A model generated the notes under the pieces. That model was not told where the DNA came from and did not search any database. It saw only the letters and a list, made by a program, of their open reading frames with translations. DNA of 19,952 nt. Origin: Alphaproteobacteria bacterium (GTDB lineage Bacteria > Pseudomonadota > Alphaproteobacteria > Sneathiellales > Sneathiellaceae). Both the position numbers and the translations under genes were made by a program. The stretch covers positions 1 through 19,952 of the forward strand of contig SBHH01000201.1 of NCBI GenBank assembly GCA_006226265.1, read 5' to 3'. Positions within the stretch are counted from its first letter, which is position 1. Each line of letters opens with the position of its first letter. This document shows positions 1 to 8,016 of this stretch, piece by piece.

Positions 1-440
1 CCCCGCCGCTCCGCGAAGAAAGCGAGCGTCTCGCCGTGATTGAAGGGATCAAAGACGGCACGATCGATGTGATCTCGTCTCAGCATCTGCCGCAAAGCGC
101 CGACAGCAAGCGCGTCCCGTTTGCGCAGGCCAAGCCCGGCGTCATCGGGCTGGAGACCATGCTGCCGGTCAGCCTTCGTCTCTATCATAACGGCGATATC
201 GGGCTTCTCCGCCTGCTCCATACCATGACGGTTGCGCCCGCAAAGCTCCTCGGCCTCAATGCCGGGGCGCTAAAAATCGGCGCCCATGCGGATATCATCC
301 TGTTCGATACCGAGACCCCCTGGCAGGTCGATGGCGATCTGTTGAAATCGAAGTCGAAGAACACCGCCTTCGATGGCCATCTGTTGCAGGGACGCGTGCG
401 CAAGACCTTCGTGCGCGGCAAATGCGTTTTTGAATTGTAG
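1..440 (+). CDS. pyrC: Dihydroorotase-like protein, C-terminal part (5' truncated by window edge)
   Basis: This is the C-terminal end of an amidohydrolase of the dihydroorotase family, open from the window edge (reading frame starts at base 3) to TAG at 438-440. Family signatures visible are a PPLREESER segment, the GLETMLPVSL segment, the LGL...G..K.GAHADIILFD strand near the C-terminus, and the SKSKNTAFDG / RVRKTFVRGK tail. True dihydroorotases carry a catalytic Asp in a T-D-H-x-P motif; here the aligned motif reads S-S-Q-H-L-P (bases 75-92), so the Asp is Gln. By family knowledge this suggests a non-catalytic PyrC-prime/PyrX subunit that supports aspartate transcarbamoylase (PyrB). pyrB would be expected just upstream but lies outside the window. 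The N-terminal zinc ligands cannot be seen. plsY follows 11 nt downstream, probably in the same operon. Confidence 0.88.
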   Translation, partial: PPLREESERLAVIEGIKDGTIDVISSQHLPQSADSKRVPFAQAKPGVIGLETMLPVSLRLYHNGDIGLLRLLHTMTVAPAKLLGLNAGALKIGAHADIILFDTETPWQVDGDLLKSKSKNTAFDGHLLQGRVRKTFVRGKCVFEL

Positions 441-451
441 GAGGCTCCCCC

Positions 452-1105
452 ATGCCCCATCCGCTTGGTGATTTCAGCTATACATGGCCGTTCCTCGCAG
501 CCGCTGTCATTGGCTATCTGATCGGCTCCATTCCCTTCGGGCTGGTGCTGACGAAGCTCGGCGGTTATGGCGATATCCGGAATATCGGGTCGGGCAATAT
601 CGGCACGACCAACGTGCTCCGGACAGGGAACAAGGGCCTCGCACTTGCCACCCTGCTGCTGGATGGCGGCAAGGGCGCGATTGTCGTCATTCTTGCCAAT
701 ATCTATCTCACGCAGGATTATGCGGTGCTGGCGGGCGGCGGGGCGTTCCTCGGCCATCTTTTCCCGGTCTGGCTCCGGTTCAAGGGCGGCAAGGGCGTCG
801 CAACCTTTATCGGCGTCATGCTGGCGATCAGCTGGCCCGCCGGGATCGCCGTTGCGCTGACCTGGTTGATCGTCGCGCTTCTGTTCCGCTTTTCCTCCCT
901 CGCGGCGCTTGTGTCAGCCGCAGCATCGCCGTTCTATGTCTATCTGCTGCTGAAATTCTCTCCGCTGGGCGGCGTGTTCTACGGCGATCTGCAGCGGATC
1001 GAGCTTGCCATCTTCATGGCGGTGCTGATCTATATCCGCCATCACCAGAATATCACCCGCCTCCTGAAAGGCGAGGAGCCCAGGATTGGCCAGAAGAAAT
1101 CCTGA
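452..1105 (+). CDS. plsY: Acyl-phosphate glycerol-3-phosphate acyltransferase PlsY
   Basis: PlsY is the inner-membrane enzyme that transfers the acyl group of acyl-phosphate to glycerol-3-phosphate, the first step of phospholipid synthesis. The 217-residue product has the family length and all three conserved cytoplasmic motifs: S47-G-N-I-G-T-T-N-V-L-R57 (motif 1), a GH...FKGGKGVAT stretch at about 101-118 (motif 2), and HHQNITRLLKGEE at about 197-209 (motif 3). Hydrophobic segments near 12-35, 65-100, 117-145, 150-168 and 183-195 fit the multi-pass topology. The ATG is supported by an AGGAGG at 439-444 that overlaps the upstream stop codon, which points to coupling with the dihydroorotase-like gene. 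A 7-bp inverted repeat (1081-1087 with 1098-1104) covers the last codons and the stop. Confidence 0.97.
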   Translation: MPHPLGDFSYTWPFLAAAVIGYLIGSIPFGLVLTKLGGYGDIRNIGSGNIGTTNVLRTGNKGLALATLLLDGGKGAIVVILANIYLTQDYAVLAGGGAFLGHLFPVWLRFKGGKGVATFIGVMLAISWPAGIAVALTWLIVALLFRFSSLAALVSAAASPFYVYLLLKFSPLGGVFYGDLQRIELAIFMAVLIYIRHHQNITRLLKGEEPRIGQKKS

Positions 1106-1169
1106 TCCTTCCAGTTGAAAGAAATCTCTTTTTCACTTATTTATAAGGGAAATTTAGGAAAGCGCCTTC

Positions 1170-1664
1170 ATGACCGCCTTAGCTTCGGACCCTGATCCCA
1201 ACATCACCCGGCTTGATGACTTCAGCCGGGATGTGAAGGCACGCTTTTTGGGCGAGGTGATGGCTGGGCAAGCCGCCATCACGGCCCATTCCGACCGTTT
1301 CAAAAAGCGTTTCCTCGCCCATCTCCGGATTGCGCCGCCGCCTTCAGAAGAAACCACCCGAACGGAGGTTTTATTACCTTCACCGACGCCGATAAAAGTT
1401 CGGCGCCCCATCCGGCAGCGAAAAGGCGCAAAAAGCAACTGCCGACCCATCCGCGCGATCAAACCCCGCGTGAGGGGAACACCGGTTAAGGCCGCGCCGC
1501 CCATGCTCCTTCCTGAAGCGCCGACCCTGACATCGCGCGCACCAAAACCGCGCCCGCAAAAAAAGGCGAAGCACCAGCCCTTCTGGACGCGCGTAAAGGA
1601 AAAGCTGTTCGATCTTACCCCCCGGTTCGAAGACGCGCCCGGCGACGATCACACCCAAAAGTGA
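1170..1664 (+). CDS. Basic, proline-rich hypothetical protein
   Basis: I do not recognise a family. The 164-residue product has an acidic/mixed N-terminal part (about 1-58, probably helical), a central low-complexity stretch rich in Pro, Arg and Lys (about 60-135), and a short C-terminal segment with aromatic and charged residues (FWTRVKEKLFDLTPRFED). There is no signal peptide, membrane segment or cysteine-based motif; only one Cys is present. An AGGAAA at 1156-1161 sits 8 nt before the ATG. It lies between plsY and dprA on the same strand with gaps of about 65 nt on each side. The wobble positions look GC-biased but less strongly than in the neighbours. It could be a poorly conserved lineage-specific gene or a spurious reading frame; I lean to real because start signal, strand and spacing fit. 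Confidence 0.5.
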   Translation: MTALASDPDPNITRLDDFSRDVKARFLGEVMAGQAAITAHSDRFKKRFLAHLRIAPPPSEETTRTEVLLPSPTPIKVRRPIRQRKGAKSNCRPIRAIKPRVRGTPVKAAPPMLLPEAPTLTSRAPKPRPQKKAKHQPFWTRVKEKLFDLTPRFEDAPGDDHTQK

Positions 1665-1730
1665 CGCTATATTAAGCATATATGATATTTCCGTTGACGC
1701 TTGTCGCCAATTGCTGTCACCTTCACGCGC

Positions 1731-2852
1731 ATGGAACAGATACGCGAAATATCAGCGGAGGAACGGCTCGACTGGCTCCGGTTGATCCGCTCCGAAAATG
1801 TCGGGCCAATCACCTTTTTCCAGCTTCTCGACCGCTTCGGCACCGCTAAAAAGGCCCTTGACGCCCTGCCGGAACTTGCGAGGAAGGGCGGACGGAAACG
1901 GCCGATCCGCATCTTTCCGGTGGCTGCCGCTAAAAAGGAAATGAGCGATGTGAAGGCTTTCGGCGGGCATCTCATTGCCGCATGCGAGCCTGACTACCCT
2001 GCCAGGCTCCGTCACATCCCCGATCCACCGCCGGTCATCAGCCTGATGGGCCATGCAGCCCTTCTCAACAAGGACATCGTCGCCATTGTGGGCGCGCGGA
2101 ACTCCTCCGCCGTCGCGCAAAAAATGGCGCGCGCCATCGCGGCGGAATTAAGCGGCGCCGGACTTGTCATCGCCTCCGGCCTCGCGCGCGGGATTGATGC
2201 GGCAGCGCATCAGGCCGCGCTTCAAGGAGGCACCATTGGAGTGGTCGGCGGTGGCGTCGATTATCCCTACCCCCGTGAAAATGCGGCGCTCCAGCGGGAA
2301 CTGTATGAAAGGGGCGCCGTCATTGCCGAACAGCCGCTCGGCACCGTGCCGCAGGCGCGACATTTCCCGCGCCGCAACCGGATCATTTCCGGCCTCTCGC
2401 TTGGCGTGCTGGTGGTGGAGGCCTCGCCGAAATCGGGGTCTCTCATCACCGCAAGGCTCGCCCTTGAACAGGGCCGGGAGGTTTTTGCGATGCCCGGCTC
2501 CCCCATGGATCCGCGCGCGCGCGGCACCAACAACCTGATCCGGAACGGCGCGACATTGACCGAAAGCGCGGAAGATATCCTGAATGCGGTTGCAGCCCTC
2601 CGGGACCGGCCGCTCAGGGAGCCCGACCAGCCGCTCCTCCCCTTTACCGAGCCGGCGCAACCGGAAGAAGCGGAGCTAGAGGAAATCCGCCCCCGCCTCC
2701 TCTCCCTGCTAAGCCCGACACCCGTCGAGATCGACGAAATCCTGCGCCTTCTCGATTGCCCGCCACCCGCCGTTCTGACGATTTTACTTGAACTCGAACT
2801 GGCAGGCAGAATAGAACGCCATTTCGGAAACAGGGTTTCCATCGTCGAGTAG
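1731..2852 (+). CDS. dprA: DNA-processing protein DprA (Smf)
   Basis: DprA binds incoming single-stranded DNA and loads RecA during natural transformation; many non-competent bacteria also keep it. The 373-residue product has an N-terminal helical/SAM-like part (about 1-90), the extended Rossmann fold (about 95-290) with GARN at 121-124, SGLARGID at 149-156, the FPRRNRIISGLS signature at 212-223 and the AMPGSP loop near 253-258, and a C-terminal winged-helix (DprA_WH) domain at about 315-370. I chose ATG 1731; an in-frame TTG at 1701 would add ten residues. Neither has a convincing ribosome binding site, so the start is uncertain. No other competence gene is visible, so transformation ability cannot be inferred. 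Confidence 0.95.
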   Translation: MEQIREISAEERLDWLRLIRSENVGPITFFQLLDRFGTAKKALDALPELARKGGRKRPIRIFPVAAAKKEMSDVKAFGGHLIAACEPDYPARLRHIPDPPPVISLMGHAALLNKDIVAIVGARNSSAVAQKMARAIAAELSGAGLVIASGLARGIDAAAHQAALQGGTIGVVGGGVDYPYPRENAALQRELYERGAVIAEQPLGTVPQARHFPRRNRIISGLSLGVLVVEASPKSGSLITARLALEQGREVFAMPGSPMDPRARGTNNLIRNGATLTESAEDILNAVAALRDRPLREPDQPLLPFTEPAQPEEAELEEIRPRLLSLLSPTPVEIDEILRLLDCPPPAVLTILLELELAGRIERHFGNRVSIVE

Positions 2853-2871
2853 CGTCTCTATATAAGACAAA

Positions 2872-2900
2872 TTGACGGTCCCGAACGGGGCAAACACAAT
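2872..2900 (+). promoter_or_regulatory. Candidate sigma-70 type promoter for topA
   Basis: TTGACG (2872-2877) and CACAAT (2895-2900) are separated by 17 nt in the 72-nt gap between dprA and topA. This would start transcription near 2907, about 18 nt before the topA ATG. The -35 box matches consensus in 5 of 6 positions and the -10 in 4 of 6. GGAG at 2916-2919 is the likely ribosome binding site. The assignment is by eye only. Confidence 0.4.
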
Positions 2901-2924
2901 CAGAAGAAAGTCCGCGGAGTTAAT

Positions 2925-5570
2925 ATGAACGTCGTTGTCGTCGAGTCTCCGGCCAAGGCCAAGACCATCAACAAATATCTGGGGAAGGACTACACGGTCC
3001 TCGCCTCCTACGGTCATATCCGCGATCTTCCCTCCAAGGACGGCTCGGTCGAACCGGACCAGGATTTTGCGATGCATTACCAGAACGATGCGAAATCCGC
3101 GAAGCATATCAAGGCCATTGCCGATGCACTGGACGGCGCCGAAAATCTCTATCTCGCGACTGACCCGGACCGGGAGGGAGAGGCCATCGCCTGGCATGTC
3201 ATGAAAGTGATGGAGGAGAAGAAGAAACTGAAGGGCGCGAAAGTAAGCCGTGTCGTCTTCAACGAGATTACAAAACGCGCCGTGCTGGACGGCATCGCCC
3301 ATCCGCGCGAACTCGATATGAACCTTGTGAATGCGCAGCAGGCGCGCCGTGCGCTCGACTATCTCGTCGGCTTCACCCTCTCTCCGGTCCTTTGGCGGAA
3401 ACTGCCGGGCGCAAAATCCGCAGGCCGGGTGCAATCGGTCGCGCTTCGCCTCATCTGCGAGCGGGAGCTGGAAATCGATGCCTTCGTCCCGGAGGAATAC
3501 TGGACGATCGATGCGGACTTCCAGACCCACAAGAAGGACAAGATCACCGCACGCCTCACCCATCTTGGCGGCAAGAAGCTTGATAAGTTTGATCTGCCCG
3601 ATGCGGAAAAGGCGAAGGCCGCCGGAGAGAAAATCCGCGCTGGATCTTTCCATGTCTCCGACGTCACTAAGAAACCCGCTAAACGCAATCCCTCCCCGCC
3701 CTTCACCACCTCAACCCTGCAGCAGGAAGCCTCCCGCAAGCTTGGCTATGGTGCCAAAAGGACGATGATGGTGGCGCAGAAGCTTTATGAAGGCTTCAAT
3801 ATCGGTGGCGAGACACAGGGCCTCATTACCTATATGCGAACCGACGGCGTCAGCCTTGCGAATGAGGCGGTGGCGAGCGCGCGCTCCGTGATCGAGGAAG
3901 AATATGGCGCCGAATTCGTGCCTGAGAAGCCCCGCTTCTACAAGGCGAAATCGAAAAACGCGCAGGAAGCCCATGAGGCGATCCGCCCGACCGATCTGTC
4001 GCGCACACCCGCCATGGTCGCGAAATATCTCGATTCCGAGCACTTGCGGCTTTATGAACTGATCTGGAAACGCACCATCGCAAGCCAGATGGAAAGCGCC
4101 CGGCTGGAACGCACGACCATAGATTTCACCGACGGCGCAGGCCAGATTTTGCGCGCGACCGGCAGTGTCGTCCGCTTTGCGGGCTTCCTCAAGCTCTATG
4201 AAGAAGGCCGCGACGATGCGAACGACGAGGAAGGCGGCAAGCGCCTTCCCGCCGTTGAAAGCGGCGAGACTGTCGGCACCGAGGAGGTGCGGGAGGATCA
4301 GCATTTCACCGAACCCGCGCCCCGCTATTCGGAAGCAAGCCTCGTCAAGAAACTGGAAGAGCTTGGCATCGGTCGGCCGTCGACCTATGCCTCCATCATC
4401 TCCGTGCTGCAGGACCGCGACTATGTCCGGCTGGACCAGAAGCGCTTCGTGCCCGAGGACAAGGGCCAGTTGGTGACGGCCTTTCTCGCCTCCTTCTTCA
4501 CGCGCTATGTGGAATATGATTTCACGGCGCAGCTGGAAGAAAAACTCGATGATATCACCGCCGACAAGATAGACTGGAAGCAGGTTTTGCGCGATTTCTG
4601 GTTCGACTTCAATCTCTCCGTCGAAGGCACGGCCGAGCTTCGTGTTGCCGATGTCCTGGAAGAGCTCAACCGCGTGCTGGCGCCGCATATCTTCCCCCCG
4701 CGCGCAGACGGCAAGGATCCGCGCGCCTGCCCGAAATGCGAAGAGGGACGCCTCAGCCTCAAGACCGGACGGTTCGGTGCCTTCATCGGCTGTTCCAACT
4801 ATCCCGACTGCCGCTTTACCCGCAAGCTTGGCGAAAGCGCGGACGATGCGGAAGCTAACGTGGATGAGGGTCCGAAGGAGCTCGGTACTGATCCGGCAAG
4901 CGGTTTGATGATCACGCTCCGGCGCGGGCCTTACGGGCCCTATCTGCAGCTTGGCGAGCCGGAGCCGAAGAAGAAGCCGAAACGCGTCTCCATTCCAAAG
5001 GATATCCCGCTTGAGGATATCGATTTCGAACTGGCGTTGCAGTTGATTGCGCTTCCGCGCGAAATCGGGCCGCATCCGGAAACCGGCGGCATGATCACCG
5101 CCGGGCTTGGCCGCTATGGCCCTTACGTCGAATGTGACAAGAAATATGGCCGTTTGCCGAACAGCATGGAAGTACTGACTGTCGGCATGAACCGGGCGGT
5201 CGAGCTTCTGGCCGCCGCGAAGCCTCGGGGCGGCGCCGGACGGGCGGCCCCGCCGCTCCGGGTGATCGGGCCGCATCCCGATGACGAGGCCGAAGTCCAG
5301 GTAAAGGATGGCCGCTATGGGGCCTATGTCACTCATGGCGGCATTAATGCGACCATTCCGAAGGGCAAGGACCCGATGGAAATCACGCTGGAGGAAGCCG
5401 TCACGCTTCTGAAAGAGCGCGCAGAGAAGAGCGGCAAGAAGCCGAAGCTTGCGAAAAAAGCAGGTGCAAAAAAGGCGGCGCCTAAGAAGACGGCGGCCAA
5501 GAAAGCCCCTGCAAAGAAAGCTGCGCCTAAAAAGACCGCAGCGAAAAAATCCTCAGCCAGCGCCGAATGA
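2925..5570 (+). CDS. topA: DNA topoisomerase I (type IA)
   Basis: TopA relaxes negative supercoils by passing one strand through a transient 5'-phosphotyrosine break. The 881-residue product has a Toprim domain (about 1-130) with E8 in VVVESPAKA and D80-x-D82-x-E84 in the TDPDREGE motif, and the central topoisomerase core with the PFTTSTLQQE motif near 259-268. The catalytic tyrosine is Y303 in LITYMRTDG. A C4 zinc ribbon has C602, C605, C623 and C629, followed by C-terminal topoisomerase repeats (about 655-680, 713-745, 780-812). The last 40 or so residues are a Lys/Ala/Pro-rich tail resembling a histone H1 C-terminus, probably a non-specific DNA or RNA polymerase contact. The start has GGAG 5 nt upstream. 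rnr follows 39 nt downstream in the same strand and frame. Confidence 0.98.
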   Translation: MNVVVVESPAKAKTINKYLGKDYTVLASYGHIRDLPSKDGSVEPDQDFAMHYQNDAKSAKHIKAIADALDGAENLYLATDPDREGEAIAWHVMKVMEEKKKLKGAKVSRVVFNEITKRAVLDGIAHPRELDMNLVNAQQARRALDYLVGFTLSPVLWRKLPGAKSAGRVQSVALRLICERELEIDAFVPEEYWTIDADFQTHKKDKITARLTHLGGKKLDKFDLPDAEKAKAAGEKIRAGSFHVSDVTKKPAKRNPSPPFTTSTLQQEASRKLGYGAKRTMMVAQKLYEGFNIGGETQGLITYMRTDGVSLANEAVASARSVIEEEYGAEFVPEKPRFYKAKSKNAQEAHEAIRPTDLSRTPAMVAKYLDSEHLRLYELIWKRTIASQMESARLERTTIDFTDGAGQILRATGSVVRFAGFLKLYEEGRDDANDEEGGKRLPAVESGETVGTEEVREDQHFTEPAPRYSEASLVKKLEELGIGRPSTYASIISVLQDRDYVRLDQKRFVPEDKGQLVTAFLASFFTRYVEYDFTAQLEEKLDDITADKIDWKQVLRDFWFDFNLSVEGTAELRVADVLEELNRVLAPHIFPPRADGKDPRACPKCEEGRLSLKTGRFGAFIGCSNYPDCRFTRKLGESADDAEANVDEGPKELGTDPASGLMITLRRGPYGPYLQLGEPEPKKKPKRVSIPKDIPLEDIDFELALQLIALPREIGPHPETGGMITAGLGRYGPYVECDKKYGRLPNSMEVLTVGMNRAVELLAAAKPRGGAGRAAPPLRVIGPHPDDEAEVQVKDGRYGAYVTHGGINATIPKGKDPMEITLEEAVTLLKERAEKSGKKPKLAKKAGAKKAAPKKTAAKKAPAKKAAPKKTAAKKSSASAE

Positions 5571-5572
5571 CC

Positions 5573-5587
5573 GGGGCAACCTGCCCC
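5573..5587 (+). other. GC-rich hairpin between topA and rnr
   Basis: GGGGCA (5573-5578) and TGCCCC (5582-5587) form a perfect 6-bp stem with a 3-nt loop, starting 2 nt after the topA stop. No T tract follows, so it is not a classical intrinsic terminator. Its place 22 nt before the rnr TTG start makes it a possible mRNA-stability or translation element. No data here support more than that. Confidence 0.4.
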
Positions 5588-5609
5588 CCGAACAGAAACC
5601 GGTATTTTA

Positions 5610-7928
5610 TTGACGTCCAGTTCTGGAAATAACTCCTATCTGCCGACCAAGGCGCAAGTGCGCGATTTTATTGAGGAAAGCGAGAGCCCGCTTGGCAAGC
5701 GAGACATCGCCAAGGCCTTCAATATCAAGGGGGCGGACCGGATTTACCTTAAAAAAATCCTGAAAGAACTGATCGATGACGGCGTCCTTGAGAAGGGACG
5801 CAAGCGGGAGCTGGCGCCAGCGGGGGCGCTTCCCTCCGTCGCGGTGATCGAGGTGAACCGACTCGATGAGGATGGCGATCCGATCGCGAAGCCGCTCAAC
5901 TGGCCCGGGGAGAGCAACGCCCCCGTCATCTATATCCAGCCGGAGCCGAAATCAAAGGGGCGCGGCCGGCGCGACAATCCGGCGCCCGGCGTCGGCGACC
6001 GCTTGCTTGCCCGGCTTTCCCGCTCCCGCGACGGAACCTATGAAGCACGCATCATCCGCCATCTGCAAGCCGCGAGCGGTCCCCTGCTCGGCGTCTATAC
6101 GAAAGTCGGCAAGGACGGCCGGGTGCAGCCGACGAACCGCAAGCTGAAGAAAGAACTGGTGATCCGCGCCGACAACGCAATGGGCGCGGAAACGGGCGAG
6201 GTGGTGCTCTGCGAGATGCTGCCGGGCCGGAGCCATGGTCTGCCGGAGGGGCGCGTAACCGAACGGCTGGGGCCGATGGGTGATGCTGCTTCAGTCAGCC
6301 TGATCGCCATCCATGCCCACGGCATCCCGTTCGAATTTAACGACGCCACCATCAAGGAGGCCCTGGCCGCAAAGCCCGTGAAGCTTGGCAAGCGGACCGA
6401 TCTTCGCCGCATCCCGCTTGTCACCATCGATCCCGCCGATGCGCGCGATCATGACGATGCGGTCTATGCCGTGGCCGATGACGATCCGGCCAATGCGGGC
6501 GGCTGGCAGGTGATCGTCGCCATTGCCGATGTCGCCCATTATGTGACCTATGGCTCCGCCCTCGACCGGGAGGCGCGCAAGCGCGGCAACAGTGTCTATT
6601 TCCCCGATCGGGTCGTGCCGATGCTGCCGCATGAATTGTCAGGCGATCTCTGTTCATTGCATGAGAAGGTGGACCGCCCGGTCATCGCCGTCAGAATGTG
6701 GTTCGATGCGGAGGGCAACAAGCTTCGCCATGAATTTATGCGCGCGCTGATGCATTCCGCCGTGAGCCTGACCTATGAGGAAGTCCAGGCCGCCATCGAC
6801 GGCGCGCCGAACGAACGGACGGAGAGCCTGCTGGAGCCTGTCATCCGCCCGCTTTACGGCGCCTATGTCGCCCTTAAAAAAGCGCGGGCAAAGCGCGAAC
6901 CCCTCGATCTCGACCTGCCGGAACGGCAAATCGAAATCGGCGAGGACGGCTTCATAAAGGCGGTCCACAAAAAGCAGCGCTTCGCCGCCCATATGCTGAT
7001 CGAGGAGTTCATGATCCAGGCCAATGTCGCGGCCGCCCAGTCCCTTGTGAAAAAGCGCGTGCCCTGCATGTTCCGCGTGCACGAACCGCCCGCCGCCGAC
7101 AAGATGCTCGGCCTGCATGAGACGCTGGCGGAGATGAATATCCGCCTTGCCAAAGGGCAGGTCGTGAAGACGGAGACCTTTAACCGCCTGCTCGCTCAGA
7201 CCGATAACGAGATTGACCGCGAACTGGTCAGTTCCCTTATCCTCCGGAGCCAGTCGCAGGCCGTCTACAGCCCGGAAAACCTGCATCATTTTGGCCTTAA
7301 CCTCAGCCAGTATGCGCATTTCACCTCCCCCATCCGGCGCTATGCCGACCTTCTGGTCCATCGCGGACTGATCAAGGCCTTTGGCCTCGGCGACGATGGG
7401 CTGGTGGAGGAACAGGCCCTGAACTTCAGCGAGATCGGCACCGAGATTTCGAATTTTGAGCGCCGCGCGATGGTCGCCGAGCGCGAAACCAATGACCGCT
7501 TCACCGCCGTCTTCCTCGCCAACAAGGTCGGGGAGATTTTCCAGGCGAAAGTGTCGGGCGTCACGCGCGCCGGCCTTTTTCTTACGTTCGACGAGACAGG
7601 CGCAGACGCCCTCGTCCCGATTTCGACCATCGGCAACGACTATTTCGACTTCGATGCGGATCGCCATACCCTGAAGGGGAGGCAGAGCGGCGAAACCTAC
7701 CGGCTGGCTGACCGGCTGCCCGTGCGACTTCGGGAGGTAGATATAGTCACCGGCAGCATGATTGCGGAAATCGCCGAGGGCGGGAAGCGCGCCGCGCGGC
7801 GTCCCGCCCCTTCCCGCCGGAAAAAGCCTCTGGCCGGAAAAGGCCCCGGCGCGTCCAGGGCGAAGAAAAAGAAAAAGACCCTGCCCAAAGCGAAAAAACG
7901 CGCCCGTGCAAAGGTCCGTAAGGACTGA
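5610..7928 (+). CDS. rnr: Ribonuclease R
   Basis: RNase R is a processive 3'-to-5' exoribonuclease of the RNB family that degrades structured RNA, including rRNA and tmRNA-tagged messages. The 772-residue product shows an N-terminal winged-helix region (about 10-70), cold-shock-type domains (about 70-250), the RNB catalytic domain with the Asp cluster D274, D280, D282, D283 in the IDPADARDHDD motif, the FTSPIRRYADLLVHR signature at about 571-585, an S1 domain (about 640-720), and a very basic Lys/Arg tail (about 725-772). The frame is open back to the topA stop and TTG 5610 is the only usable start before the conserved LPTKAQVRDFIEES helix, but it lacks a clear Shine-Dalgarno. An internal GTG at 5658 would cut into that helix. 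Confidence 0.96.
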   Translation: MTSSSGNNSYLPTKAQVRDFIEESESPLGKRDIAKAFNIKGADRIYLKKILKELIDDGVLEKGRKRELAPAGALPSVAVIEVNRLDEDGDPIAKPLNWPGESNAPVIYIQPEPKSKGRGRRDNPAPGVGDRLLARLSRSRDGTYEARIIRHLQAASGPLLGVYTKVGKDGRVQPTNRKLKKELVIRADNAMGAETGEVVLCEMLPGRSHGLPEGRVTERLGPMGDAASVSLIAIHAHGIPFEFNDATIKEALAAKPVKLGKRTDLRRIPLVTIDPADARDHDDAVYAVADDDPANAGGWQVIVAIADVAHYVTYGSALDREARKRGNSVYFPDRVVPMLPHELSGDLCSLHEKVDRPVIAVRMWFDAEGNKLRHEFMRALMHSAVSLTYEEVQAAIDGAPNERTESLLEPVIRPLYGAYVALKKARAKREPLDLDLPERQIEIGEDGFIKAVHKKQRFAAHMLIEEFMIQANVAAAQSLVKKRVPCMFRVHEPPAADKMLGLHETLAEMNIRLAKGQVVKTETFNRLLAQTDNEIDRELVSSLILRSQSQAVYSPENLHHFGLNLSQYAHFTSPIRRYADLLVHRGLIKAFGLGDDGLVEEQALNFSEIGTEISNFERRAMVAERETNDRFTAVFLANKVGEIFQAKVSGVTRAGLFLTFDETGADALVPISTIGNDYFDFDADRHTLKGRQSGETYRLADRLPVRLREVDIVTGSMIAEIAEGGKRAARRPAPSRRKKPLAGKGPGASRAKKKKKTLPKAKKRARAKVRKD

Positions 7929-7932
7929 ACTC

Positions 7933-7949
7933 TGCGGCACAGTGTCGCA
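7933..7949 (+). terminator. Possible weak terminator or stem-loop after rnr
   Basis: TGCGGCA (7933-7939) pairs with TGTCGCA (7943-7949) through seven pairs including one G-U, with a 3-nt loop, 4 nt after the rnr stop. It is followed by AAGCCCTTTTCC, so the T run is short and displaced. Termination here is plausible but weakly supported. Confidence 0.3.
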
Positions 7950-8016
7950 AAGCCCTTTTCCTCATATTCTCCCACCCCACTTGATGCTATGGTTCACGGG
8001 ATAAAGGAGAATTCTG

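Noticed and set aside
1081..1104. 7-bp inverted repeat CAGGATT/AATCCTG over the plsY stop
   Set aside because: No T tract follows and it lies mostly in coding sequence; not supportable as a terminator.
1694..1722. TTGACG as a -35 box for dprA
   Set aside because: No acceptable -10 at 16-18 nt; the hexamer at 17 nt (TCACCT) matches consensus poorly.
3711..5336. Long open frame on the minus strand across topA (541 codons)
   Set aside because: It is the antisense of a full-length topoisomerase gene in GC-rich DNA, has no recognisable domain, and such shadow frames are expected.
5460..5560. Lysine/alanine codon repeats as a tandem repeat element
   Set aside because: They are in-frame low-complexity coding sequence of the TopA tail, not a separate repeat.
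6654..7940. Long minus-strand open frame across rnr
   Set aside because: Antisense shadow of RNase R, whose motifs are intact on the plus strand.
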